A stretch of DNA of 64,000 bases from Nymphaea colorata (lineage: Eukaryota > Streptophyta > Magnoliopsida > Nymphaeales > Nymphaeaceae): NCBI RefSeq assembly GCF_008831285.2, contig NC_045139.1, positions 35,251,706 through 35,315,705 of the forward strand, written 5' to 3'. A model generated the notes under the pieces. That model ran no database searches, was not told the DNA's origin, and was given only the letters and a program-made list of their open reading frames with translations. Below, in pieces: positions 48,022 to 59,783 of this stretch. The first letter of the stretch is position 1; each line of letters starts with the position of its first letter. Both the position numbers and the translations under genes were made by a program.

Positions 48022-48221
48022 GTTTGGATGACTCTCCAAAACCAGGTTTTCATCTGCCATCAAAACTGAGTTTCAAGGAAAGTTAGTTTTGACAAAACCA
48101 GGTTTTGTAAAAAAGAGTGAAAAACCTGACCCCGCTGAGTCATTTATAAAAACTGGATTTTAGGTTTATATCCTAAACAAAGAAAGTGTGTTTTTGGATT
48201 AGACGAGGGTGTCATCCAAAT
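48022..48221. mobile_element. MITE-like element, second copy with GTTTGGATGAC ends
   Basis: GTTTGGATGACTCTCC at the left is mirrored by GGGTGTCATCCAAA at the right, around AAAACCAGGTTTT palindromes. Same family as 44811-45031. Confidence 0.6.
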
Positions 48222-48250
48222 GCTCTCATTATTTTACTTTCAAGACCGAG

Positions 48251-48543
48251 TTTTTGGAGTGTTCATTGCCATCAAAACTAGGTTTACAAAAAAAAAAAAA
48301 AAAAACTCTGGATTACACTTTTCATTAACCCATTCTTATAAAAACTAGGTTTTATGGGAACCAATTTTTTTTAGGAGTTTTACAAGCTTTTTTTTTTTCT
48401 TTTTGTTTAAGGGACACATCCAAAACCTCGTTTTTGAATAACTTAAAGCGACCTGAATTTTCACTCCCTTTTACAAAACCAGGTTTTGTCAAAACGGAGT
48501 TCTTTTCAAACCCAGTTTTGATGGCACCCAAACACTCCAAAAA
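48251..48543. mobile_element. MITE-like element with perfect 13-bp inverted ends
   Basis: TTTTTGGAGTGTT (48251-48263) is exactly inverted at 48531-48543, and GCCATCAAAAC (48268-48278) at 48515-48525, so the arms pair over about 28 bp. The interior again contains AAACCAGGTTTT words. It lies directly beside the 48022-48221 copy. Confidence 0.7.
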
Positions 48544-50624
48544 CCTGGTTTTAGAGGTAAAACAAAACACTCCCCTAATCTTGGCAGAAACCTAATTTTC
48601 AAAATATATTCATAAGCTTGCTTTGGTGGATTTGGTTGGAACATACGATCAAAGATTGCAAAGATGGTACTAATTACGCCGCCTGGAAACCTCATGATGA
48701 CAAAATTAAGGGACATATTGAGCCCTTTCTCAAATGATATTTGGGCCAACTTAGCCGGGTCACTTTATTCAGCTTATATTTATTATTCTTATATATTTTC
48801 ATGTTAAATTATTTCAAAATTTTATTATTCGTATATCATACTAACTAGTTCCGTATATCCTTTAGTAAAAATCCCTTGATCAGCTTTGATTTTCACATTG
48901 ACCAAACTGAGGGAAACGGTCTCGACTGAAATTATGGCAGCCGATGCTTAATCTGGATATATATTGAATTCCTGCCTTTTTCCAACCAGAAGGTTGGCCT
49001 TAAGTTCAACCCTAATCTAGTGCATGCGTGGAAGTCTTGCTAACTCTGAAAGTTAAGAGGTTATTTCATATTTCATCACTTCACATTTGAAACCCACAGA
49101 TCTGGCGTGAATGTGATGTGACATATTTTTGCTGATGTAGCAAAAGATTCGAGCTAAACTCCATGGATCGCTAAACTGATTATCTTAGGTCAAATCTAAA
49201 ATCCTTATTGTAATTTTTGATGTTGACACAGTTATGATTATTTAAGATCGGAGTGGAGGGTCTGACCTTAAATTGATGGTTATCAAATTCTGATGATTTT
49301 ATATTATATTAAGAGCAATCAAACACCTCTCAAATGTGATAATTATGCCGAAGGATAATGCAAGCAACTCCGATTTAGATGGCTAAATATATTAATATGG
49401 TTGTCTGCCAAACTCAAATCAGATTAGAGAAAAATGACTAGACGTTCTCTTTAGCTTATTTCCTTTGAAATGATGGACAATAGTGAAGTAGAAAATAAGT
49501 GCAGTGAATTGGAAAATGGGATGAAGGATTCTTGTCACCATACGCCCACAGTGGATGACAACAACGTTAAAGATGGGGACAATCTTCTCCACAGTTGGGG
49601 GTGGAAATATTAGTGCTTCCAGCAGCAACTAAGAGAATTACATGGGAGAACGTCTCTTTGATTAGTGATGTGCTGTAAGACATGACAAATGTTGCGGACA
49701 CGACATGATGGTTGAGACATATCGGTATACGAGGCCAATATATATATATATATAATAATGAATATTTAAGATTTATATTTAAAAATAAAAAAATTTTAAG
49801 AGGCTGGTGCGGGCAACTGCCCATAGAAAATACTCTGCTTGGGGGCTTGGGCGTGTGATTTTGTACAATGAACTTTCTCATATTAATTGTTTCCCTTAGA
49901 AGGCATGTGTTCCAAAATCACTTGAGGCTTGCTTCGCTGAGGTTCTTAAATTATTTCCTTTTAAAGGAAAACACAACTTTCCAAGATGCACCTAAAGATT
50001 CAACAATAACTAAAAAATCCACGATAATAAAAGAAATAACTTAATTTTCAGTATCGTTAAGAATGCACATAAGCTTTGAAATTATAAAGAGATTACCTGT
50101 TCTCAATTAGTTGTATGTTGTCACAGACTTAGGTTGAAAATGACTAAAATACCTTAAAAGAGAAAATGATTTTCAACTTATTTGTATCATTCTCTTCAAT
50201 TGTACCTAATAATGTTGTACGTGCTTAACTATACTTAATTCAGTCGGCTTCCTCATTATTTGACCATGTAGGGCAATCCACACCTATTCAAATTTATTGA
50301 AAGAGTTGGATTTAATCCAGCCCTATGGAGGAAGAGATTTTTGACACTGAAAGTAAGCTTCCAACTTCATCACTGGAGGATGATTAGAACTTAGAAGATT
50401 TATTAAGTTCTCTAACATGGTTAGCAACATATATAATATTGAACGATGATAGGCTCATTTCTAAGGGATGGTCCATCATGAAAGGTAACCTTATTCCTCA
50501 ACTTGCAAAGAGCCAAGCATACAATTTGAAGTTCCAAAATGAAACCTGCTTGGTTGTTTTTCTATAAATCTAGCAAAATGAAACAAAATTCCCACTGCTT
50601 CGATTCCCTACGTCAAATAAGGAA
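48544..50624. other. Intergenic, no gene seen
   Basis: A short TA run at 49739-49753 and a GGGCAACTGCCC palindrome at about 49811-49822 related to the GGTGGAGCCA repeats. Short open frames only. Confidence 0.45.
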
Positions 50625-52030
50625 CGAGAATGGATTGAGGTGAATCATCAAACTCCAGGGAGAGTTCTTATTTGATACAATGGGCCACTTTTGTTCAGCG
50701 TGAAGGGCAATGTTTAATTCACTCAAATTCCAAAGGCCCAATTCACACTCTTCTCTAGGACGACCACCTTCTCATCCATGATCCAATATAGTGAAAATGC
50801 CTCTTGGAATGAACTATCTACTATAAGAAACTAATCTCTTATATGCACTCCATGACATTAATAAGAGCTTGCTGACAAAGGAAGGCCGCCAACATCCAAT
50901 AAGTGAGAAGAGCTGCTAGGACTAATTTGGTGAGAATCAATCCACCTGCAAAGGATAAAATGAAGTTCATTCCAACCGTCAAGCTTCTTTCCAAATGAAT
51001 GAAGTAGAGGGCCACATCAGTCATGTGTAGCTTGCCGACAACAAGAAGAAGACCGAAGTCCCAAGTAGGTGAAGGGAGTAGCGAAAGTTGCAGGCCAGTA
51101 GTCAACTGGATTCATGGCACCCATTGTAAACATAAGAAGGGAGAACTTATTTAGGCTAATATTATGTCCAAACTTAGAATTGAATCCAGCTATCTCCTCC
51201 AAAAAATTCTAAATAGAGTGTTTACAATTGATCAGGACCAGACCCATCGTGTACCTGGCTCTAGTTTCACACCTTAGGTCCCACCTTTGCGTTTCAGTGC
51301 AGACCATGAGACCTCAACAGTGAATCCACTACAGATTTGGAGCATAGTCGAGATGAGGCACTTGTGCGTAGATTCTCAAGGTGAACCAAGGGACAATCAC
51401 GACGCGCATATAGTCCTTCGTCGGCTTAGTCTACTTGATTTATGATTTTGGATTATATATTGTTTTGGGATTCATTTTGTACTTATATTCAGTTTGTATA
51501 TGTTTGGATCCATTCAGATCCAATTTTGTTCAGGACTTACTGATACTTTCATTCATCCATATAAATGGGCGACGAACTTACTTGTCTTTAGTTGAGCTGT
51601 TGAACAAAGAAAATGTTTCTACTTTAATGCTTGTTTTTTTTTTTACTTCTCTTGTCGTTATTGCACTTTACTTTTACAACAAGTAGTTATAAGAAGGTTC
51701 TAAATTGGCATTTCTACAAGCAGAGCTTGCATCAACAATCCTATAAAAATAAAAGATAATTATTTGCAAGGAGCCATGAAATCAATGGATTCTTTAAGAG
51801 AGCAAGATAATTGCTTCAACCCTTCAGAAATGAACGTAGCCTGCCACTAATAATCTTTCAAAGAATGGGAGTCATTCTCCTTACCATGAGTTTGGTAATA
51901 GCTTTACAAACAAAATTACAAAGACTGATTCTTCGAAACTGACTTAAATTAGGAGCCCTTATCATTTATAACTCATGTTTATGAATAGGGTTGTATAAGT
52001 CATGTTTATCTTCCTTGGGTACATATCCTT
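50625..52030 (-). mobile_element. Decayed L1-type LINE fragment (reverse transcriptase region)
   Basis: Reading the minus strand from about 51960, FRRISLCNFVCKAITKL matches the conserved RPISLCNVxYKIxTK block of plant LINE reverse transcriptases. Then, at 51200-51080, an ATPFTYLGL block matches the LPxTYLG motif. At 51080-50880, LSFAGGLILTKLVLAALLTYW matches the post-RT region. At about 50720-50630, LSELNIALHAEQKW fits the zf-RVT neighbourhood. Several frameshifts and stops separate the blocks, so it is a dead fragment. An open frame further upstream (51962-52336) ends in KINMTYTTLFINM and may be the preceding part. Confidence 0.8.
51215..51700. other. Interruption between LINE reverse transcriptase blocks
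   Basis: The expected middle of the reverse transcriptase is absent here and replaced by about 480 bp that does not read as LINE protein in any frame. It contains GTATATGTTTGGATCCATTC and T-rich DNA. It may be an inserted element or simply the most decayed part; no clear terminal repeats were found. Confidence 0.4.
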
Positions 52031-55000
52031 AAGAGAGAAAACAAGCAAGAACATCATGGATACCACTAAGAACAAGGTCCCAAAGATGGTGAAAACAAAC
52101 TCCCTTGAAAACCATAGGGCATAGGCTACGCTGTATCCGTCACTACTTCTTGATATAAAACAGTAGCCACAAGGACAACATTTTCTTGGCCTCGTAACCC
52201 AAGAATGAAGGACCCTCAAGGTCTCTCTCGCTGATATTAGGTTAAAGAGAAATTTGGAAAAAAAAAAATCGCAATCACTTGTTTGCCTTTCTGATTTATA
52301 GCTACAAAACCCATCCCCACTTTCAAGAAAATCCATGAAACACTCGTTTAAATTTAGCTTGTAGCAGGGACAATATCTCGTGTTTCAATCTCCAGCAATA
52401 TTCAAGCGTTTGCCTCAATCTTCTGGATAGTGATGTGTTTAATTTCTTTCCTGAGTGACCAGTTGTAGAGAAGAGAAATCTTTTAGATTTGATCTGCACT
52501 AGGTGCAGTGGCCTTTCTAGATGGAATGGAGCTTATCTAAAATCTTTTCAAAAGGACTGCCTCTAACAGCTAGCAATACCCCACTTGTCTCGAAGACAAA
52601 GTTTCTTCGTTGAGGAAATTGCTTGATCCCCTAGTCAAAAGTGTCACTACATTTGTGAAATCACGATGTTCGATATATATCATGTTGTGCCAAGCGGGCG
52701 CAGCTATCTGGAAACTATCAAATCTTGTTTGGTTGTGAAATTAAATTCCTGAGGCACTCATTTCTTGCCTAACACAGCAACTTTTTCTCTTCGCCTGTCT
52801 CAATTTAGGCAGTGCAGCAGGAAAAAAATCATAGAGTATCAAACTCTTAAGCCCTTGCATTATCAGGATCGAAATGATTCGAGACTGCCACAGTCAGTTT
52901 TTGAAGTATTTTCAAGAGATCTCTTATTTTAGTGTTTTTTGCTGATTCACATCTGAAGCTGAATTGCTCCTGATTTGATTTTCAAACTGATTTTTACAAC
53001 ACTGTCTTCAACTTGAAGGTCTCCAATAACGAAGAGGTTTAATAATAATTAACCAAATCTGCTGCCGAGAAGCCATGATTGATCCATATGGGCAGTGGAG
53101 GGTTAGACCGAGAAAGATGTTTAGAGGAAAGGGCGCAGGGGAACAGAGTCAGGGACGCATGCATCCGCATCTGCACGTGACCAACATGGCCACATGAAGG
53201 AATTCTTGGTGCCTCTTCGGGCACATCGACTGGGAACGCGGCCAGGGTCGTGATTCTATCATTAGCATCTCTGCTAGTTGGTCATTGAAAAATTAACAGC
53301 ACAGATTTTTGGTATTCTGAAAGTGGCCACGCCTGGGCCCTGGCGTGATTTCCTATGCACTGCTTCATCTCTTCTTTGACCATTTATTAACCTCTTTTGT
53401 TCCTTTCTGCAACTGGCGTTTCAAGCTTTCAAATCTACAGTTGCAGGCCTCTTCAAATTCATAAATCCTTCGTTTGAAAATTGCATATTCATGTGTCTCT
53501 GTGCGTGTTTGGTTGCTGCCCATATCTTATCTTTTTCCCATAATGTCAATGCACTGGAGTTTGTGTCAGATGAAGGTCTTTTCGTCTCTGTCAAATTTAA
53601 CAGCAGCAACACTACTCGGGCGAGCCGGGACGTGAATGAACTGGGATTGTCAGATTACGGTCTTTTAATATCGGTTACCATGGCTGAACTAACGCCTAGT
53701 TGGGTTCAGTTAGCAGTTTCAAATCATGTGAGTTCATAAAGAAGTAGAAATCCTCACAAACAAGAGTTCCCTCCGCTTGGTTGGGAGGTTGAACAGATTA
53801 AGGAAGATAGGAAGAAAAGATTGTTGAGGAAATTGAAAACGAAATGGACATGGATTGATCAGATTTGATTAACTGAAAAAAGATTAAATAATAACAAAAA
53901 TGTACATTACAAATTAATGGAAAAAGGAATGGTACGTACCCGAATCGGTGCATCTAGTCTGTTGCTTTAAAATTGATATCGATTTTTGGGTGAGAAACAA
54001 TTTAGAAAAGAGTCAAAATTTTCACCTAACATCTTGTTCTCAGGAGATGCAGTTCTTATTTTGGTGTTTCTAGATGTCATCTCTATTGTGCTTTAACTTG
54101 TGTGTTAGTGTCTCTTTTTACAATTCAAAGAGTTGATGTCTCAAAAATTCAAAATATGAACTGAGCCACTGCCAACAACTGCCCCAACCATTGTGTCAAC
54201 TCTTTAAGACTTCAATTGGCATTATCTAAATCATTTCAAATTCAAAGCAATTTTACCAACATCGATTTTATAAATATGTCTGCAACAGGGGTGGATGCAG
54301 GTGGAACCCACTCTTGGTAACATTCATGTTGAAATTTAGGTGAACATGGGATCAGTTACATGGTGCAGCCCCACACCTCGTCATAGTTATAATTGAAAAA
54401 TTGGTAACTATAAATTTAGTATCGTGTCCGTTAGTCTGGAATATATAATCATTATAACGTTCGATAGTAGCCAAAGACTGGTTCCACATAACCAAGTACA
54501 GTCAAATCGAATGTGCGGATTGGGTTCACCGGCTACACAGTTGGGCCGGAAGCTTCCATGCAAGTCCAGGCTGAGACGTTATGTTATGGGTCAGGTGAGG
54601 TACCCAACAGAAAGCCCGAAACGTTATATGGACCCAGATATGTTATTTTCTCCATAGTATATTAAGCATGTTATAGGAGAATGTTATGCATCAAAGTTTG
54701 GTTTTCATGAGTCCAAAGCCAATTAGGAGAATGCCACTTGATCTCTTGTACGAAATGTTAAGCTAGCAAGTAACAAGAAAAAAAAAAAGTTTCAATAATC
54801 TAAAAGCCCAGAGCATGGAGATATCAATTGATTGGATTCAGATTGGACATGCGATAGAACTACTTCAAGAAGTCGGATATTGGAAAAAAAAAAAAAAAAA
54901 CTTATGATGGGGTTCAAAATAAAAAAATGGCATTCCATCTAACTGGGATTTGGAACGTTTCAAACGAATATCCTTCAAACGCATTACCCCTCACATTACC

Positions 55001-55090
55001 CTTTGGTTTGTAAAAAAGTGATTTTTTTAACTTTTCTTTTTTGTCCTTGTTACTGGAAGTGTTTTTACTTGTTTTAACTTTATTTCTCGG
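52031..55090. other. Intergenic, possible LINE 5' remnant at the left, no gene seen
   Basis: A 124-codon open frame at 51962-52336 (-) may be LINE-derived. Further right, an 82-codon frame at 53491-53739 (+) and a 77-codon frame at 54424-54657 (+) have no recognisable domain. A poly-A tract lies at about 54882-54900. Confidence 0.4.
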
Positions 55091-55570
55091 TAGGGCTGCA
55101 CATGAGCCGAGTCGAGCCTGAGCTTGGCCAGCTTGAACTCAACTCGACTAAAAAAACTAGAGCTCAAGGTCGGCTCGAACTCAAGTCGAGCTCTTTATGC
55201 CAAGCTCAAGCTCGACTCGAATACGAACTCGATTCGTTTAACTCATTTAACTCGTTCAAGCATTAGTTCATTTAACGTTAACTCGAGTAGGTCTTATCTT
55301 GTTTAATTCGTGTAAGTGTTAACTCATGTAACTCGTTTAACTCATGCAACTTGTGAAAATTTGTTTTTACCCTAAAAATTAAGACCCTATGATTTGGTGA
55401 ACTGGTTTTCGCAATATTATATATAGTACCGGTTTGTGAATCGAGTCCCTGAAACTCAAACTTGGCTTGTTTATCGTCTTGAGTATCGTTGTAAGCTCAA
55501 ACTCGCACAAGCGAGTTTTTTCAAACGAGTTCAAGTTGAGCCCAAGTTAGTTTGACTCATTGTGCAGCAC
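55091..55570. mobile_element. Diverged relative of the hAT-type GAGCTCGAG MITE
   Basis: The left end TAGGGCTGCACATGAGCC matches the 10987 copy at 17 of 18 bases. The right end reads TGACTCATTGTGCAGC and then diverges (ACC instead of CCTA). The interior carries GAACTCAACTCG / CGAGTTCAAG modules. No clean target duplication remains, so it is older. Confidence 0.75.
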
Positions 55571-55604
55571 CTTGGGGACATTTTAGTTAAGACCATTTTT
55601 AGGG

Positions 55605-55735
55605 CATGTCTAACAAAAGGAACATTTGTAACTGTTTCATGAATAAGTCTTAAAAATTAGTGTCAATTCTATCATATTTTTTTAATATATTCATGAAACA
55701 ACTATAGAGTATTTTATTACCAAATGGACCCTTAT
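55605..55735. mobile_element. Palindromic MITE (TGTTTCATGAA family)
   Basis: AACTGTTTCATGAATAAG is mirrored by ATATTCATGAAACAACTA, with GGGCATGTCTAACAAAAGG and ATTACCAAATGGACCC as degraded ends. About 130 bp, non-coding. Confidence 0.6.
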
Positions 55736-56537
55736 GAACCAAACACACAGCCTGCTTCGATCCAGACCATCTTCAATACTTGACCATCATGACTCTTCTT
55801 GGGAGTACATCCAAGAGGTAAATTGGGTTTTTGAGTGCATTAATAGTTTAAGAGAATCCTACGAAATCTTCTTTTAGTTTCCTGGGCATAAAAATAATTG
55901 TATTGCAGAGGCTATTGCATAAGATGTGGTTCATAAAATTTGATGTCATAAACATACTTGTGACTGTGCGTAGGGCCCCAAATGCAAGCTCATACCGTCC
56001 TTTTTGGTGTAGAAAGGTGAAGCCTATAGTTGGCTTCATTGTGTTAGCATTTTGGGGAGCTTAGAATATTTTTCAAGGACTTGATCATTGATTCATTGTC
56101 CATTCGCTGGATGCCAAGGAAGCTCGCGACATTGACAAGCCATGGCTACGGAGATCTGGCGGTTTATGAACGACGACTTTGTCATGAGATGAAGGCTCTT
56201 TAAATGTGCACTCCTTGTTATTGGAGATGCTTAGGATTGAAGGATCTTGAGTGTGTTCTCTCATTATTTGTTAGACTATAATTGTTGGAAACTCTTTAGT
56301 TGTGTATTTTGTATACCGAAGCTGGTTCCTGCGCATAATGATGAAAATGCCTCGATAAAGTAAATAACGAGACTTTTAGAAAGACAAAAAAGAGGATTAT
56401 GAAAATGTTAAAAAGTAAAAAAGTTATGCACTTCATACAAAATTTATAAAATATCTCCACCCCACTTCTTTTTATCTTGCGTGCATATTTATCTTATGCA
56501 CACGAGCGGAGTCAAGTAGGGCTTGCATGGACTCTGG
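55736..56537. other. Intergenic, no gene seen
   Basis: Short open frames without features. Confidence 0.45.
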
Positions 56538-56856
56538 CTCCACCTCAAATTTTTTTATATAAAAATTTTGAAAAATAATATTTTAACTTTAATTTGGCCC
56601 TCTTCATGAAAAACTTTTTGCTCCACCCCATACCCCTAGGCATGCACCACTTCGATCTAACACTAACACTGGAAATAAAGAGTATTTTGTTGGTATGAAG
56701 TACTCCACCTCAACTTTTTTTATATAAAATTTTGAAAAATAATATTTTAACTTTAATTTGGCCCTCTTTATGAAAATTTTTTTGCTCCACCCCTACAGGG
56801 GTATGCACCAATTCGATCTAACACTGGAAATAAAGAGTATTTTGTTGGTCTGAAGT
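56538..56856. repeat. Roughly 165-bp tandem duplication
   Basis: CTCCACCTCAA..TTTTTTTATATAAAA starts at 56538 and 56703. Both copies continue through ACTTTAATTTGGCCCTCTT, a GCTCCACCCC word and CTGGAAATAAAGAGTATTTT. Small indels distinguish them. The GCTCCACC words tie it to the GGTGGAGCCA family. Confidence 0.85.
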
Positions 56857-58084
56857 ATAACTACTTGAGGACATTGCAACTCACAAGGATGAACAGCTCC
56901 CTAAACCTGTTCTTCTTGGTCATTAACTTGCGCTTCCGGAACATCAGTCAAGAGTAACTTTCATTCATGAATGTGGCATTGATTAATATGTTTGATGATC
57001 GTTGTTATGACCTACTATCTCGTGGCAATATTGATAATATTTATTTAAGAAACTGTCTTTCACTTGAGAAGGATTGGTGCCCTTGAAACAATGTGACATT
57101 TCCTTCCTCTAACAAAATACTTGAAACTTGTGAGTCTCTCTAATCCCCTCTAACTGTGACCTTTTTTGGCTATTTGGTAATAGTAATAGTATGTTATTGT
57201 TTTATATATCGATCGCAACTTTTTAAAATGTTTTATAAATTTACTATAATTTTGGAAGTAAAGACGTAGAATATATTAATAACACCAAACGACCCCTTTT
57301 GTTTGTGGTTTTATCATTATGTTGCTTCTTTCTTCATCTACTATTCTGCTCTTTTCTAGTTATCTCCATTGTATAACATTTTTGGAGGATTCCGACATTC
57401 TAGTATATTGCCTTTGTTGCTTATCAAAAATTAATCCATCATGGGCAGTTGGGCACCTATATTGATCATTTGGATTTAAAGAAGCCAAGCCTTCTTGATC
57501 AATTCATGGGGAGTTGATGGGGCCTTTTCACTGACATACAATCCGCAGCGCCAGGCTTTACCAGCATGACAAAATTACTCACTTCGAGTCATATTTAGAA
57601 GCCCTTGAAAGACTTGCTAAAATTGATAATGACGATCACGAGACATGTAAATTTATATGTAAAGTTTTAAAATATTCATTTATTCTACCTAAAAATTTTG
57701 AAAAAGAATTATATTTCAGTCATTGTCAAAATTTTGAAACTATAATTCGACCTCCCTTTTACGAAAAATTTATAGTGCATGAGTATGAGTGATCGGCTCT
57801 TTCATTTTATTGCACATTGACCTCTCGGTGCATGCTTTCCTCTTTGTTTGAGATCGTGAAGACAGATAATGATGGTTGCATCCTCATGAATGTGATAGCA
57901 AGATTGCTTAATAAGTTAACAATCCCACTGTTATTAAACTACCGAAGCTGAGTAGGGCTGGGTCCTCCAAACCAGTTCAAGCCTCATCCTTCTTGCCGTC
58001 TAGACTAGAGAAACAGTTGATTAACTTAGGGAAACCTAATTCAGTGGGTATGAGGCAGGAACACCTTCATTAATTTGGGAATCT
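56857..58084. other. Intergenic, one palindromic MITE at 57170-57300
   Basis: At 57170-57300 TATTTGGTAATAGTAATAGTATGTT is mirrored by AACACCAAACGACCCCTTTT, another diverged member of the TTTGGxA family. No gene. Confidence 0.45.
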
Positions 58085-58690
58085 TTAGTCGCAGTGGAGG
58101 CATATTTAGGCTTATGTGGGCTACTGCCCACACCAGCCCAAATAGATTGTTTATTTATGCATTAGTACCACATGAACATTTTATTTATTTATACATCGGT
58201 TACCTTAAAGGTGTTAATATATCCAATTTGGATCGAAGAACCGACCAAACCATTCCAAAAAAATGGATACGGAAAAATGATTTAATATCTGATCAAAAAA
58301 TGGAATCAGATTCAGATTTAAATAGTGACACTCGATCGGATTCGGATTTAAATATACATAAATATGCCATATGGATTCAGATGTGGATTGAATTTAGCTT
58401 TAATCAAATATCCTACCAACACCCATACATTTTGAATATGAGCCATATTCATTCAAAATTAGGATTCAAATTGCAAAACTAGATTTCAGAATCGGTATGA
58501 CATTTCTTCGTTTGCATTAAAATTCGAATTTGAATCTCAACACATAAATATCCAAAAAACAATATGGTTAAGAATACATCTGATTTGGTTCTGATCCATT
58601 GACATTCCTAGGTTTTCCCTTTAAAATTTTATTGAAGTATTAGCGCCTCCTAGCTGGCAATTTCTGGCTCCGCCGCCACTATAGGCGATC
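58085..58690. mobile_element. Nested repeats: TGTTAATATAT element inside a GGCTCCGCC-type element
   Basis: The outer sequence has GGGCTACTGCCCACAC (about 58120) and GGCAATTTCTGGCTCCGCC (about 58660), matching the parts of the 3761-3965 repeat. Between them, 58209-58611 starts GGTGTTAATATATCC and ends GATCCATTGACATTCC, the ends of the 787-1159 and 4902-5268 family, with GGATTxAG and ATCxxATTC interior words. A 135-codon open frame runs through the boundary and is fortuitous. Confidence 0.55.
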
Positions 58691-59722
58691 AAATGGATGA
58701 ACTTAAGAGGTTTCTCATCATGATCCTCGTTAAGGTTGACTAGGTAGAAGTTCTCCGTATATACAGTACTTGATCTTTTTCCGAGGCAGGCCATAACTTT
58801 TACTCGAGGTATTCCGATCTCAGAGCATGAGTTCCAGCTTTGTGGTTCCCGTTAATGGACTTGATTTTGCTTCTGGTTCGAGAATGCTTTCAACTACTGG
58901 CTGGGCTTGAAATTGGTTTTGTTGCAACTACGGGCTGGCTTGGAATTGGTTTTGTTTGTACTCTTCCTCATGCATGAAGTTCTTTCTTTTGTGATCTTCG
59001 CTCTCCCTTTCTTAAATTCCTTTCTAATTATTGGTTCCTTGAACTTCAAGTTCTGATGAGCTAACCTTATTAATCCGCCTCTTTATGTTGTATCATATGC
59101 CTCAATTTCACGAACAATTGTCTGTGGTGGAAAAGGGCACTGGCAGATCCGATTTGTGTTCTTGGTTTCATCTTCAAAGGCTTTTTCCCCCCCTTCTAGG
59201 GGTGAAATTATTTCTACAAATGGTGACAAACATGGTTGCCTTAGGCTGGGCTACCAACAACAAGGTTTAACCATGAATGATATTTTGGAAAATGGAGCCT
59301 TATATCTCCTCAATCCGCTGATGGCGCCATGTACTCTGGGCTCCAAAGTTCAAAAGACTTTTAATTGAATTGCAATTGCATCAGACGCATGCATCACACA
59401 GTCAACCATAAGAGGGAGCGACGGTACGTCCAATAGACTGCTCATTTTTGGCAGCCATGGATGGATATCTCCAAGAGTGCTTGCTGATCTGATGCCATAA
59501 GGAATTTGGAAAGACCAAGTTGAGTGGGTGCTCTACAGTTTGGTACTTTCGGGTGAGCAGAAGCCACCCCAAAAAGGGCTGAAGCCTTCCTTCCTTTTAT
59601 GTTTTCGGAGTCTAGGGCTACTTAGAGACAGGAGTGACCTTGTGGTACAGCTGTCAACTAGAGCGTCACACTACCATTGCTTGCAGTCCAAATGAGTAGC
59701 ACCCACAAGGAGTAGCACCTAT
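58691..59722. other. Intergenic, no gene seen
   Basis: GGCTGGGCTTGAAATTGGTTTTGTT and a diverged copy occur in direct repeat at about 58901 and 58931. Open frames of 60-70 codons are unrecognised. Confidence 0.45.
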
Positions 59723-59783
59723 AAGAATCGAACCAACAACCGGGCCCTCATAAGCCCACCAGTCCGACCAGCTACATACACTA
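59723..59783 (-). mobile_element. tRNA-derived SINE fragment, second copy
   Basis: On the minus strand, TAGTGTATGTAGCTGG (59768-59783, A-box-like) is followed by a GGTTCGATTCTT B-box (59723-59734), with CTGGTCGGACTGGTGGGC between. The arrangement matches 37326-37375. Upstream flanks differ, as expected for dispersed SINEs. Confidence 0.55.

Noticed and set aside
51435-51686. 83-codon hydrophobic open frame (+)
   Set aside because: AT-rich interval inside a dead LINE; hydrophobicity follows from T-rich codons.
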